The notes below the pieces were generated by a model. It was not told where the DNA came from, made no database searches, and worked only from the letters and a program-made list of their open reading frames with translations. From contig CALUJF010000028.1 of assembly GCA_944320855.1 (NCBI GenBank), positions 1 through 35,913 of the forward strand: DNA of 35,913 nt. Reading direction: 5' to 3'. The first letter of the stretch is position 1. Each line of letters begins with the position of its first letter. This document shows, piece after piece, positions 1 to 8,555 of the stretch. A program made the position numbers and the translations under genes. This DNA is from an uncultured Phocaeicola sp. (lineage in GTDB: Bacteria; Bacteroidota; Bacteroidia; Bacteroidales; Bacteroidaceae).

Positions 1-503
1 TTTTCAAGGCCAATTTAGCGGTAAAACTGGATGGATTAAGCCGTTCAGAGTGGGTGGGGATGCTCCGTTTTCGGCATGTAAAAAAGCAAGCAATAGGTCT
101 TTTCCTGTTGGCTATGGGATATCTGTTTATAGCTTTCGGAGTTAAGGATGTAGAGCCGGGAGTTAAGGTAAGTATGATATGGCTTACAGGACTTTATCTC
201 ATTCATACTATGGGTGAGCTATGTCTTGCTCCTATAGGATTGTCGTTGGTGTATAAGCTGTCGCCGGCACGATTCTCCTCACTTCTGATGGGGGTATGGT
301 ATCTCAGTACTTCTGCAGCCAACAAAATGGCAGGAATGCTTAGTGGATATTATCCCGAAGGGGGAGTGGCGAAAAGTTTCCTGGGTTATCATGTGGAAAA
401 CCTATATGACTTTTTCCTGTTGTTTGTGTTTATGAGCGGTACGGCAGCTGTAGTACTGTTCTTACTGTCCGGTAAACTTCAGAAACTTATGCAGGAGAAA
501 TAA
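1..503 (+). CDS. POT-family proton-dependent peptide transporter, C-terminal part (5' truncated by window)
   Basis: The frame is open from base 3, so the gene begins before the window; the ATG at 54 is internal. The visible 167 residues are very hydrophobic, with about four membrane segments. The stretch with GELCLAPIGLSLVYKLSP, followed by MGVWYLSTSAANKMAG, is the conserved C-terminal half of proton-coupled oligopeptide transporters (POT/PTR, MFS clan). The family imports di- and tripeptides across the inner membrane with protons. The gene ends at a TAA at 501-503 and is followed within 10 bases by a strong hairpin shared with the convergent uvrB gene. Family assignment is fairly sure; substrate range cannot be read from the fragment. 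Confidence 0.85.
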   Translation, partial: FKANLAVKLDGLSRSEWVGMLRFRHVKKQAIGLFLLAMGYLFIAFGVKDVEPGVKVSMIWLTGLYLIHTMGELCLAPIGLSLVYKLSPARFSSLLMGVWYLSTSAANKMAGMLSGYYPEGGVAKSFLGYHVENLYDFFLLFVFMSGTAAVVLFLLSGKLQKLMQEK

Positions 504-509
504 AATACA

Positions 510-557
510 ATAGCCGCGAAAGAAACATTATCAGTGGAAAAGTCCTTTCGCGGCTAT
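510..557. terminator. Bidirectional terminator hairpin between the POT gene and uvrB
   Basis: A perfect 13-bp inverted repeat (ATAGCCGCGAAAG at 510-522, complement at 545-557) encloses a 22-base loop. A-rich sequence lies on the left and T-rich sequence on the right, so it can serve both convergent genes. Confidence 0.75.
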
Positions 558-598
558 TATTATATCAGTTTTTATCGTTATCGGATGGTCTTTGGGGA

Positions 599-2626
599 TT
601 ACTTGTTTTTCAGCATATCCTCCAGTTTGATAAGCTCATCCCTGTATTGTGCAGCTTCGATAAAATCAAGATTCTTGGCAGCATCCTGCATGAGCTTTCT
701 TGTTCGCTCAATGCTTTTCTTGAGTTGGTCTTTCGACATGTACTGCACGATTGGGTCGGCTGCTGCATATGAAGTTTCAGACTGTTCTGTATAAGCTTTA
801 GGTGCAGAACCGATATTCTCAGTATTGCTATCCTTATCTCCGAGAATCTGGCTTCTGACTTTCTTGATTTGTTGAGGTGTGATGCCATGCTCCTCGTTGT
901 AGGCAAGCTGTTTCTCACGGCGGCGGTTTGTTTCGTCGATAGTAAGTTGCATGCTCTCGGTTATCTTGTCGGCATACATTATTACTTTACCGTTTACGTT
1001 TCTTGCGGCACGTCCAGCAGTCTGTGTCAGTGAGCGGTGGGAGCGCAGGAAACCCTCTTTGTCGGCATCTAAAATGGCCACCAATGAAACTTCCGGCAGG
1101 TCAAGTCCTTCCCTGAGTAGGTTCACACCAATCAGAACATCGTGTATTCCTTGTCTGAGCTCGTCCATAATCTTTACACGTTCCAAAGTGTCTACATCGC
1201 TATGGATATAGCTGCATTTAATGCCGTTGTTAAGCAGATATTCAGAAAGTTCTTCTGCCATTCTTTTTGTAAGGGTTGTGACAAGTACACGTTCGTTTAC
1301 TTCTATCCTTTGCTGGATTTCTTCCATGAGGTCGTCTATCTGGTTCAGACTTGGGCGAACCTCTATTATTGGGTCGAGCAGTCCTGTCGGGCGTATAACC
1401 TGGTCTACAACAATACCTTCACTCTGTACCAGTTCATAATCGGCCGGGGTTGCACTGACGTATATTACCTGATTAACCATCTCTTCGAATTCTTCGAACT
1501 TGAGAGGTCTGTTGTCCATTGCTGCAGGAAGCCTGAAACCGTATTCTACAAGATTTTTCTTTCTTGCCCTGTCGCCTCCGTACATTGCCCTAATCTGTGG
1601 CACACTGACGTGGCTCTCGTCTATAACGAGAAGGAAATCTTTTGGGAAGAAGTCAAGCAGACAGTAGGGGCGTGTTCCGGCTTCGCGTCCGTCAAAATAT
1701 CTGGAATAGTTCTCTATGCCTGAACAGTGACCTAATTCTCGAATCATTTCCATATCGTATGTCACTCGTTCATAGATTCTTTTTGCTTCCAATGGCCTGC
1801 CGGATTCTTCAAAATAAGCAACTTGTCTGGTCAGGTCATCCTCTATCTGATGTATGGCTCTTAAAGTGCTTTCTTTTGTTGTCATGAATAGATTGGCAGG
1901 ATAGATTTTGTACTCCTCAAAATCTGCCATCTTGTGTCCCGAAACCGGGTCTATTTCTTCTATTGCGTCGATTTCGTCGTCCCAGAACATTACTCTCAGT
2001 AAATTGTCTGTATATGCAAGGTAGATATCTATGGTATCACCTTTTACTCTGAAGTTTCCGCGGTTCAATTCAATATCATTTCTTACATAGAGGCTGTCCA
2101 CGAGGCGTCTGAGGAATACATTTCTGTCTAATAGTTTGCCGCGCTTTATTTCTATTACGTTGTCATAGAAGTCGGACGGGTTTCCCATACCATAAATACA
2201 TGACACGGATGATACGACTATAACATCCTTTCTGCCTGAAAGTAGGGCGGATGTCGCAGCAAGTCTGAGTTTGTCTATTTCGTCGTTTATGGCGAGGTCC
2301 TTTTCTATGTAAGTATCAGTAGACGGCAGATAGGCTTCCGGCTGGTAATAGTCATAATATGAGACATAATACTCTACGGCATTGTTTGGGAAAAAATGCT
2401 TGAATTCGCCGTACAGCTGTGCTGCTAAAGTCTTGTTGTGGCTGAGTATAAGCGTCGGTTTGTTTATTTCCTTTATTACGTTTGCAATAGTAAAGGTTTT
2501 TCCCGAACCGGTCACTCCAAGAAGTGTCTGTGCCTTTACTCCATTGTTTATACCTTCCGTCAGCTGCTTTATAGCTTCGGGCTGGTCGCCCATAGGTTTA
2601 TATTCTGATATAAGCTCAAAGTTCAT
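599..2626 (-). CDS. uvrB: Excinuclease ABC subunit B (UvrB)
   Basis: UvrB is the damage-verifying helicase-like ATPase of nucleotide excision repair; it is loaded by UvrA and recruits UvrC. The 675-residue length is normal for the family. Visible landmarks are Walker A GVTGSGKT (37-44), the DNA-clamping beta-hairpin YYDYYQPEAY (90-99), the DESH Walker B box (336-339), helicase motifs near GVNLLREGLDLPEVSLV and TQTAGRAARN, and a C-terminal UVR domain (about 635-675) that contacts UvrC. The start MNFELISEYKP is the usual Bacteroidales N-terminus. It is transcribed away from bamD. Nothing looks damaged. Confidence 0.98.
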   Translation of the reverse strand: MNFELISEYKPMGDQPEAIKQLTEGINNGVKAQTLLGVTGSGKTFTIANVIKEINKPTLILSHNKTLAAQLYGEFKHFFPNNAVEYYVSYYDYYQPEAYLPSTDTYIEKDLAINDEIDKLRLAATSALLSGRKDVIVVSSVSCIYGMGNPSDFYDNVIEIKRGKLLDRNVFLRRLVDSLYVRNDIELNRGNFRVKGDTIDIYLAYTDNLLRVMFWDDEIDAIEEIDPVSGHKMADFEEYKIYPANLFMTTKESTLRAIHQIEDDLTRQVAYFEESGRPLEAKRIYERVTYDMEMIRELGHCSGIENYSRYFDGREAGTRPYCLLDFFPKDFLLVIDESHVSVPQIRAMYGGDRARKKNLVEYGFRLPAAMDNRPLKFEEFEEMVNQVIYVSATPADYELVQSEGIVVDQVIRPTGLLDPIIEVRPSLNQIDDLMEEIQQRIEVNERVLVTTLTKRMAEELSEYLLNNGIKCSYIHSDVDTLERVKIMDELRQGIHDVLIGVNLLREGLDLPEVSLVAILDADKEGFLRSHRSLTQTAGRAARNVNGKVIMYADKITESMQLTIDETNRRREKQLAYNEEHGITPQQIKKVRSQILGDKDSNTENIGSAPKAYTEQSETSYAAADPIVQYMSKDQLKKSIERTRKLMQDAAKNLDFIEAAQYRDELIKLEDMLKNK

Positions 2627-2714
2627 ATAAGTATTTTTTTATTTTGTAAAAGTACACAAATATTTGCTTAGTGGCTTTATTGTGAGTAAAAATATCATTA
2701 AAATTGGGTTTCGT

Positions 2715-2746
2715 ATTGTATTATTCGCAATAAAACTGTAATTTTG
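2715..2746 (+). promoter_or_regulatory. Bacteroidetes-type promoter of bamD
   Basis: TAATTTTG at 2739-2746 matches the Bacteroidetes -7 consensus TAnnTTTG. An ATTG at 2715-2718 lies 20 bases upstream, where the -33 element is expected. The bamD ATG follows 19 bases after the -7 box. Confidence 0.65.
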
Positions 2747-2765
2747 CAGGACTATTTTTATAAAT

Positions 2766-3608
2766 ATGAGAAAATATATTGTAATGGCTCTCCTTTCTGC
2801 AGGATTACTGAGCTCCTGTGTAGAGTATAATAGTGTACTGAAAAGTACTGATTATGAATATAAATACGAGGCTGCAAAAGCATATTTTGCCAAAGGTCAG
2901 AATAGTAAGGCTGCAACTATTCTGGAGGAGCTTATTCCTATCATGAAAGGAACAAGATTTGGTGAAGAATCATTGTATATGCTTGCAATGACATATTTCA
3001 ATCAGGGTGATTATGTGACAGCTTCGCATTATTTTAATACATATTACACGACTTATCCGCGCGGAACTTATACGGAACTTGCAAGGTTTAATTCCGGAAA
3101 AGCTTTGTATCTTGACACTCCGGAACCAAGACTGGATCAAAGCAGTACATATAAAGCTATACAGGAATTGCAGATGTATATGGAGTATTTCCCGGGAACA
3201 GAACGTCATGAGATTGCACAGAACATGATATTTGAGTTGCAGGATAAGCTTGTTGAGAAAGAATATCTGTCGGCTAAACTGTACTATGACTTGGGTTCAT
3301 ATACAGGTAATGCATCAATGACCAGTTCGGGTAATAACTATCTTGCAGCTGTAGTAACAGCCCAAAATATCCTGAAGGAATATCCTTATACAAAATTGCG
3401 TGAAGACTTGTCTATTCTGATACTACGTGCTAAATATGATATGGCACGAGAAAGTGTTCTTGAAAAGAAAGAGGACCGTATGCGTGAAACTATAGACGAG
3501 TATTATGCGTTCAAGAATGAATTTCCGGAAAGTAAATATTCCAAGGAAGTAGAGAATATATTTAAGGAAGCCAGTAAGTTTGTTGGCTCTGTAGAAGAAG
3601 ATTATTAA
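2766..3608 (+). CDS. bamD: Outer membrane protein assembly factor BamD (lipoprotein)
   Basis: BamD is the essential lipoprotein partner of BamA that helps fold beta-barrel proteins into the outer membrane. The 280-residue product begins with a lipoprotein signal (MRKYIVMALLSAG) ending in lipobox LSSC, with the lipidated cysteine at residue 18. Tetratricopeptide-type helices follow: the segment YEAAKAYFAKGQNSKAATILEEL is a classic TPR hairpin, and repeats continue to about residue 265. rpoZ follows after 25 bases and DUF4293 after that, an arrangement that suggests co-transcription. YfiO/ComL-type TPR lipoprotein is the same family under an older name. Confidence 0.92.
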   Translation: MRKYIVMALLSAGLLSSCVEYNSVLKSTDYEYKYEAAKAYFAKGQNSKAATILEELIPIMKGTRFGEESLYMLAMTYFNQGDYVTASHYFNTYYTTYPRGTYTELARFNSGKALYLDTPEPRLDQSSTYKAIQELQMYMEYFPGTERHEIAQNMIFELQDKLVEKEYLSAKLYYDLGSYTGNASMTSSGNNYLAAVVTAQNILKEYPYTKLREDLSILILRAKYDMARESVLEKKEDRMRETIDEYYAFKNEFPESKYSKEVENIFKEASKFVGSVEEDY

Positions 3609-3633
3609 AACATTTATAATTAAATATCGAATT

Positions 3634-3969
3634 ATGGATTACAAAAAATCAAATGCTCCTACCAACACCGTAACACGTAACATGATGGAACTGTGTGAAG
3701 ACACAGGCAATGTTTATGAAACTGTTGCAATCATAGGCAAGCGCGCTAATCAGATTGCTGTTGAAATGAAGAACGATCTTTCAAAGAAACTTCAGGAGTT
3801 TGCATCTTATAATGATAATTTGGAAGAAGTTTTCGAAAACAGAGAGCAGATAGAGATTTCTCGTTATTATGAAAAACTTCCAAAACCAACTTTGATTGCT
3901 ACTCAGGAATATATTGAAGGTAAGGTTTATTACAGAAATCCTGCTAAGGAAATAGAAAAGCTTAAATAA
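3634..3969 (+). CDS. rpoZ: DNA-directed RNA polymerase omega subunit, Bacteroidetes type
   Basis: Omega is the small RNA polymerase subunit that folds beta-prime during assembly. The 111-residue product fits the Bacteroidetes form: a short N-terminal tail, then the core (about residues 23-60) with the hallmark IIGKRANQIAVEMK, matching the xxxRARQLxxG-type segment of omega, and an extended C-terminal part with YYEKLPKPTLIATQEYIEG. It lies 25 bases after bamD and is followed by a weak hairpin. Confidence 0.88.
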   Translation: MDYKKSNAPTNTVTRNMMELCEDTGNVYETVAIIGKRANQIAVEMKNDLSKKLQEFASYNDNLEEVFENREQIEISRYYEKLPKPTLIATQEYIEGKVYYRNPAKEIEKLK

Positions 3970-4004
3970 ACAGAGCCTTTTAAGTGTTCCTTGAAAAGAG
4001 ATAG

Positions 4005-4034
4005 AGGCCGTTTCGTCAAAGGAGCGGCTTTTTT
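4005..4034 (+). terminator. Possible weak terminator after rpoZ
   Basis: AGGCCG (4005-4010) pairs with CGGCTT (4025-4030) over a 14-base loop with one G-U pair, followed by a run of six T. The stem is short, so read-through into the DUF4293 gene is plausible. Confidence 0.45.
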
Positions 4035-4064
4035 ATTGTTAATCTGATAAAATAAATAGTCTAT

Positions 4065-4514
4065 ATGATACAACGTATTCAATCTGTATATCTTCTAATT
4101 GTTGCCATTCTTTCTGTTATTGTTATTTCAAATCCGGTCGGTTCTTTTATTGGTACTGACAATTCTATAACAGAGTTTACAAATCTCTCACTGATATCAC
4201 AGGATGGAACTGAGAGTTATGAGCCATGGGCATTGTTTGCTATACAGATGATTTCTGCGATAATCTCGTTGGTTACAATATTCCTGTACAAAAAGAGAAT
4301 GGTGCAGATAAGATTTACACTGTTTAATATTATCTTGGCAGTGGGTTATTATGCTACTTTGGTGACATTTGTGTTTATGCTTAAAGGCGAATCGACTTTT
4401 GTTCCTTCATGGGTGGTTTGTTTGCCTTTTGTCGGTATTGTGCTTGAATGGTTGGCAATACGTGCCATCGGTAAGGATGAAATGTTAGTAAAGGCATATG
4501 AAAGATTGAGATAA
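4065..4514 (+). CDS. DUF4293 family membrane protein
   Basis: A 149-residue integral membrane protein with four predicted helices (about 6-26, 55-76, 84-107 and 112-133). The opening MIQRIQSVYLLIVAILSVI is typical of the Bacteroidetes family DUF4293. A soluble loop of about 30 residues (27-55) lies after helix 1 and a short basic tail is cytoplasmic. I know of no established function. It sits directly downstream of bamD-rpoZ, a neighbourhood I believe is common in Bacteroidales, but that does not by itself assign a role. Confidence 0.8.
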   Translation: MIQRIQSVYLLIVAILSVIVISNPVGSFIGTDNSITEFTNLSLISQDGTESYEPWALFAIQMISAIISLVTIFLYKKRMVQIRFTLFNIILAVGYYATLVTFVFMLKGESTFVPSWVVCLPFVGIVLEWLAIRAIGKDEMLVKAYERLR

Positions 4515-4536
4515 AAATCTGAGTTATTTTATGATA

Positions 4537-4572
4537 AAAACGGCAGGCATGTACATTGTCTGTCGTTTTTTT
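4537..4572 (+). terminator. Terminator after the DUF4293 gene
   Basis: AAAACGGCAGGCA (4537-4549) pairs with TGTCTGTCGTTTT (4557-4569) along 13 positions, two of them G-U, with a 7-base loop, and runs into a T tract. This closes the bamD-rpoZ-DUF4293 unit. Confidence 0.75.
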
Positions 4573-4640
4573 GTTGTATTCTTGTATAAATATAAAATGT
4601 TTTTATTATATTGCGTAAAAGAACATGAAAGGAGGTTGCT

Positions 4641-5417
4641 ATGTTTGATAACGGCAGAATTGACAGTTTCAATTATGGCAGAACGTCTGTACATGGGATT
4701 TATGCGATAAGCATGGCTACAGATTTCAGACCATATTATGCTTTGTGGAGATTATTCCCTGATGAGCAGCCATTATTTATAAGGACGCTTGCTGTTACAT
4801 TTCAGGCTGCAGTGGAACGTGCAATGGCTATTCTTCAGAATTGCAATGTCAGATTGGAGTGTCGCGATAACTCGGAGTTCGAGATGTATTATGGCCGCAC
4901 AGATGATATTATTTCGTTTGGCAAATATCGTGGAAAGCGCCTAGCTGAGATTTATTATGTAGAACCGTCGTATGTGCTATGGCTTGCCAATAAGTTTAAG
5001 CCGGATACAGACCGTTTTGATAAACTGATATATATTGCAAGATTGTTTGCTAAGGTAAACTTTGAAATCACAGTTCATAAAAACAGGATTTCTTCTGTCA
5101 GTCACTTTGTAGGTGAAAAAGGAGAGAATATCAAAGGCTTATTGCTTAAGGTTATCAACGTCAAGAAACAGGTTGATGTATATAAGGCCGATTTCTATGT
5201 AGACCAGAATATCCTGGCTGCCGACCGTGATGGTAACAGGTTTGTCTTTCTTGTTAAAGCTGCGGGGCGAAGTCTTTCTCCTAATGAGTTGAGTTGTCAT
5301 TCAAGAGTAGTTGTGAACGGTGAACTGTTGCATGTATTATCGGCTAAGGTTATGACTCATTACGAAAGTAAAGGAGTGAGATACACCCGTTTAGGCTATG
5401 TGAAACTGGAAAAATAA
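4641..5417 (+). CDS. Uncharacterised protein with an ExoX-C-like motif
   Basis: The 258-residue soluble product has no signal peptide. Residues 93-119 (FGKYRGKRLAEI, then YVLWLANKF) match the small FGKYKGkxlxEIxxxDPxYLxWl module found at the C-terminus of ExoX-like exonucleases and in DUF3820 proteins. No exonuclease DEDD core is visible. The N-terminal 90 residues and the C-terminal 140 are not recognised; the latter look beta-rich and contain ADRDGNRFVFLVKAAGR. AAAGGAGG lies 6 bases before the ATG, a textbook Shine-Dalgarno that supports this start. It is flanked by terminators, so it is probably monocistronic. Confidence 0.65.
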   Translation: MFDNGRIDSFNYGRTSVHGIYAISMATDFRPYYALWRLFPDEQPLFIRTLAVTFQAAVERAMAILQNCNVRLECRDNSEFEMYYGRTDDIISFGKYRGKRLAEIYYVEPSYVLWLANKFKPDTDRFDKLIYIARLFAKVNFEITVHKNRISSVSHFVGEKGENIKGLLLKVINVKKQVDVYKADFYVDQNILAADRDGNRFVFLVKAAGRSLSPNELSCHSRVVVNGELLHVLSAKVMTHYESKGVRYTRLGYVKLEK

Positions 5418-5438
5418 AAGGTGGCTTGTGGCCACCTT
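5418..5438. terminator. Compact terminator hairpin between convergent genes
   Basis: AAGGTGGC (5418-5425) and its perfect complement (5431-5438) enclose a 5-base loop. The T-rich side is on the minus strand, so it mainly serves the leftward VOC gene. Confidence 0.7.
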
Positions 5439-5447
5439 CTGATATTG

Positions 5448-5825
5448 TTATTTTACGGGTAGTATTTCTATCCAGTAATCATCCGGGTCGTTTATGAAAT
5501 ACAATCCCATAGCTTCATTCTCGAAGCACACACATCCCATTTCTTTGTGGAACTTTCTTACTTCATCATAATCGCCTTCAACTCTGAAACATAAATGGCT
5601 TTCGTTTTCTCCAAGCTCATAAGCGTCTGTATGATCCCTTAACCATGTAAGTTCAAGCATGAAGTTTGAACATTTGTCAGTCAGATAGACTAATATGAAT
5701 GAACCGTCGGCAGCCTCTTTTCTGCTTGCTTCTGTCAGTCCCAAAGCATCTTCGTAGAATTTGATACTTCTTTCAAGATTGGTAACGTTGATGTTGAAAT
5801 GGTCAAAATGTCCTTTTACTTTCAT
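5448..5825 (-). CDS. VOC-superfamily (glyoxalase-like) metal protein
   Basis: A 125-residue protein with two beta-alpha-beta-beta-beta modules of the vicinal oxygen chelate fold. The candidate metal ligands fall at H9, E58, H77 and E120, close to the H/E/H/E spacing of bacterial glyoxalase I, and the C-terminal YWIEILPVK is typical. A lactoylglutathione-lyase-like reaction is possible, but VOC proteins also include resistance proteins and isomerases, and Bacteroidales generally lack glutathione, so the substrate stays open. It starts 18 bases after the MBL hydrolase stop and is probably co-transcribed with it. Confidence 0.82.
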   Translation of the reverse strand: MKVKGHFDHFNINVTNLERSIKFYEDALGLTEASRKEAADGSFILVYLTDKCSNFMLELTWLRDHTDAYELGENESHLCFRVEGDYDEVRKFHKEMGCVCFENEAMGLYFINDPDDYWIEILPVK

Positions 5826-5843
5826 AAAATAGTTATTTAGTGT

Positions 5844-6569
5844 TTATAATAAATCTTTAAAAACCTGTCCTCTGCATTTGATAAATGGCGATTTAATGCC
5901 ATTGTCAATGGCATATTGTTGGAATACATTGGCCGATGCAAAGTCATTCCAAAAGTGCATTGGTATAAAAGCAGAGGTATGTATTGTATTGATGAACTGT
6001 TTGCCTCCTCTCATATATTCTTTCCCCAAACGAGGGTCTATAGGGAATAATGCAAGGTCTATGCTGCTATACTCTTTTGATAAAGCTTCTATTTCATTCA
6101 AGAATCTCCGCTCATCTCTTTTCCACTCAGCTTCCGTACTTTCTTCCATCCAGTGCCAGTTGTTTAAGTCGCCTGCATGAAATATGGTTTTCCCTTCCAG
6201 CTCAATTATGAATGATATGCCTACATCTGTAGAGCCGAATGCTTTTATCCTTAGATGTTCATCCTTATATTCATCACCTTTGTTTAACCATATTGCCATA
6301 TCTTTGGGTACTTTCCTTCTTTTGTATATGTCTTTAGAAAAGATGTATGTGATGTCGCTTTTGCGATTTTTCCATTCAAGTATCTGTCTGTTGAAATGGT
6401 CTGCATGAAAGTGGCTTGAAAGGACATACATTCTGTTTTTCCTGTTTAACAGTTCTTCGTGTATGATTCCTTGTGATTCGGATATTGAATCCTCGAAGTA
6501 GTCAATAACTATTGTTACATCATTTGCAATAATGGCAAAGCCGCTGTGATGCAGGTAAACTATTTCCAT
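5844..6569 (-). CDS. MBL-fold metal-dependent hydrolase (UlaG-like group)
   Basis: A 241-residue cytoplasmic protein with the metallo-beta-lactamase fold. Its HxHxDH signature is H53-F-H55-A-D57-H58, a further metal ligand lies in IFHAGDLNNWHW (about 133-144), and a final histidine in FIPMHFWNDF. The short form with YLHHSGFAI near the start resembles UlaG-like and RNase-Z-like small hydrolases. The substrate is unknown. It lies upstream of the VOC gene, 18 bases apart, and 89 bases after the HAD gene. Confidence 0.82.
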   Translation of the reverse strand: MEIVYLHHSGFAIIANDVTIVIDYFEDSISESQGIIHEELLNRKNRMYVLSSHFHADHFNRQILEWKNRKSDITYIFSKDIYKRRKVPKDMAIWLNKGDEYKDEHLRIKAFGSTDVGISFIIELEGKTIFHAGDLNNWHWMEESTEAEWKRDERRFLNEIEALSKEYSSIDLALFPIDPRLGKEYMRGGKQFINTIHTSAFIPMHFWNDFASANVFQQYAIDNGIKSPFIKCRGQVFKDLL

Positions 6570-6658
6570 AAAAAGATATTTATTCTACAGTATATTTGGT
6601 TACAATAGGCGGAAAAGGCTTGCATGGCATTTATCCTTGAAGCTTTTCGTAGTATGGT

Positions 6659-7090
6659 TTATTTGAAGAATTTACTGAAAATACCACTTCTATTTTTAGC
6701 GTATCTTTCTTCTGGTTCTTCCTGTTCCGAGTATATTTCTTCGAAAGTAAGTTTGTCTTTTACCATTCTGTATATTGTTCCCCAGTCAGGAAGCCCCCCG
6801 AGGTTTCTGTCGTCGATGAATAGGTCCGCTTTCAGTTTCCTTGAGAAGTTATCGTGTGACTTTTTTTCTTCCGGATAATTGCTGTTTACGGCATAAAATT
6901 CCAGGCCTTTTTCTTTACAGAAATTTATAGCTTCCTCAAGTAGTTTTCCTTCCCTTACAGTCCACAATATTAAAGTATGCCTTTCTTCTTTCAGCTTTTT
7001 AAGTGTTTCTATGGCGAAAGGTATTTCTTTTCCTATGTACGGGTATTTGTGTTCTACTATTGTTCCGTCAAAATCTACTGCTATTATCAT
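6659..7090 (-). CDS. Small HAD-superfamily phosphatase (BT0820-like)
   Basis: A 143-residue capless HAD protein. Motif I is DFDGT (nucleophile D6, acid/base D8), motif II is T44 in ILWTVREG, a basic residue near 84-86 serves motif III, and motif IV is DD at 93-94 in FIDDRNLGG. Short Bacteroidales proteins of this type, such as BT0820 of B. thetaiotaomicron, are annotated as hydrolases acting on small phosphate esters. The ATG overlaps the TGA of the DEAD-box helicase by four bases (7087-7090), so translation is probably coupled. The link to RNA metabolism is inferred only from this coupling. Confidence 0.82.
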   Translation of the reverse strand: MIIAVDFDGTIVEHKYPYIGKEIPFAIETLKKLKEERHTLILWTVREGKLLEEAINFCKEKGLEFYAVNSNYPEEKKSHDNFSRKLKADLFIDDRNLGGLPDWGTIYRMVKDKLTFEEIYSEQEEPEERYAKNRSGIFSKFFK

Positions 7091-8346
7091 TGGTTTTTCT
7101 CCTTGGTTTTCTTGGTGTTTCCTGATTTCTTCTTGAAATTATACTTTCTCTTTCCTTGACCGGTCTTCTTGTTGCTTTTTCCGCTTTTTACTTTCGGAGC
7201 GTATTCCGGTCCTTCGCCCAACTGTTCCGGAATCTGTAGCTTATATATGGTTTTATCAAGGAATTGTTCTATCTGGTAGAATTTTGTTTGCTCTGCCTCA
7301 TTTACAAAAGTTATTGCACAGCCGTCGTTATTGGCACGCGCCGTTCTTCCTATGCGGTGAACATAATCTTCACAATCGTGAGGCACATCATAGTTTATGA
7401 CCAGTCTTATATCGTCTATGTCAATACCGCGCGCCACGATGTCTGTTGCTACTAATATATTTATCTTTCCGTTTCTGAATTCATGGAGAATTTCTTCTCT
7501 TTTTGACTGTTCCAGGTCGGAATGCATTTCTCCTACATTAAGTTTCATTTTCAGCAGAGCCTTTGAAACCTCTTTTACCTTAATTTTGGAAGATGCGAAT
7601 ATTATTACCCTTTCAGGCTGCTGGGCAGAAAATAAATCTTTGATGATTTCAAGCTTTTGTGATTCGTAACAGATGTAGGCCGCCTGAATTATCTTTTCTG
7701 CAGGCTTTGAAACTGCAAGTTTTATTTCCACAGGATTGTTCAGAATGTTTTTTGCCAATTGTCTGATTTTCTCCGGCATTGTGGCCGAAAACATTATAGT
7801 CTGTCTTTCCTTTGGCAAATGCTTTACAATCTGGAGTATATCGTCATGGAATCCCATGTCCAACATACGGTCTGCTTCGTCCAATATGAAGAATGAAACT
7901 TTCGACAAATCTACATATCCAAGACTGATGTGGCTGATAAGTCGTCCAGGGGTGGCTATTACGACATCTGCCCCAAGAGTGAGTCCTTTCTTTTCCTGCT
8001 CAAAACGTACACCGTCATTGCCTCCGTAAACAGCTACGCCTGAAACAGGCATGAAATATGAGAATGCCTCCATTTGTCTGTCTATCTGTATTGCAAGTTC
8101 GCGGGTAGGGGACATGATTATGCAGTTTATGGAATCTTCAGGATAATCTCCACTACAAAGCTTACTCAAAACAGGCAAGAGAAAGGCAGCGGTTTTACCG
8201 GTTCCCGTTTGAGCTACTCCAATCAAGTCATGCCCTTCGAGCAGAACAGGTATTGTATGTTCCTGAACCGGGGTACATTCCTTGAAATTCATGGTATCTA
8301 ATGCGTTAAGAACGCTTTCGTCTAAATTTAATTCTGAAAATTCCAT
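7087..8346 (-). CDS. DEAD-box ATP-dependent RNA helicase
   Basis: A 419-residue RhlE/DeaD-type helicase that remodels RNA or ribosomal assembly intermediates. The Q motif is near residues 20-28, Walker A is AQTGTGKT (45-52), then DEAD in FILDEADRMLDMGF, SAT in MFSATMP, and HRIGRTAR for motif VI. The last 45 residues are lysine-rich with few acidic residues, a likely non-specific RNA-binding tail. A -7 box TAACTTTG at 8399-8406 on the same strand is 53 bases upstream. Cold-shock and ribosome-assembly roles are typical of the family but are not shown here. Confidence 0.94.
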   Translation of the reverse strand: MEFSELNLDESVLNALDTMNFKECTPVQEHTIPVLLEGHDLIGVAQTGTGKTAAFLLPVLSKLCSGDYPEDSINCIIMSPTRELAIQIDRQMEAFSYFMPVSGVAVYGGNDGVRFEQEKKGLTLGADVVIATPGRLISHISLGYVDLSKVSFFILDEADRMLDMGFHDDILQIVKHLPKERQTIMFSATMPEKIRQLAKNILNNPVEIKLAVSKPAEKIIQAAYICYESQKLEIIKDLFSAQQPERVIIFASSKIKVKEVSKALLKMKLNVGEMHSDLEQSKREEILHEFRNGKINILVATDIVARGIDIDDIRLVINYDVPHDCEDYVHRIGRTARANNDGCAITFVNEAEQTKFYQIEQFLDKTIYKLQIPEQLGEGPEYAPKVKSGKSNKKTGQGKRKYNFKKKSGNTKKTKEKNQ

Positions 8347-8398
8347 TCTGGTTCTTCTCCTGTTTTTAATGAAAATTTATCATTTGGGTAATATGTTG

Positions 8399-8406
8399 CA
8401 AAGTTA
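8399..8406 (-). promoter_or_regulatory. -7 box of the helicase-HAD operon
   Basis: On the minus strand this reads TAACTTTG, an exact match to TAnnTTTG, 53 bases before the helicase ATG. Confidence 0.55.
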
Positions 8407-8498
8407 ATCAAAATATGCTTTATAAGCCATATAAACGTGTTTTTTTATGGTTTTATGGCAAAAATAAAGTAAACGAAAGGAGGCTGATGATGTTGAAT

Positions 8499-8516
8499 TT
8501 ATGTTGAACAACATAA
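8499..8516. promoter_or_regulatory. 18-bp palindrome upstream of the thioredoxin-like gene
   Basis: TTATGTTG and its perfect complement are separated by AA. It lies about 40 bases upstream of the -7 box at 8556 and overlaps two TGTTGAA copies 11 bases apart (8491 and 8502). This is a plausible operator. Together with the promoter boxes and leader, this is all I see in the 346-base gap 8347-8692. Confidence 0.4.
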
Positions 8517-8555
8517 AAAATGGCATATTTCTTATGGTGTTAAGTAAAAAATGCT

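Noticed and set aside
534-794. Plus-strand frame over the terminator and the uvrB 3' end
   Set aside because: It runs through the terminator stem and antisense to uvrB; low-complexity serine-rich shadow frame.
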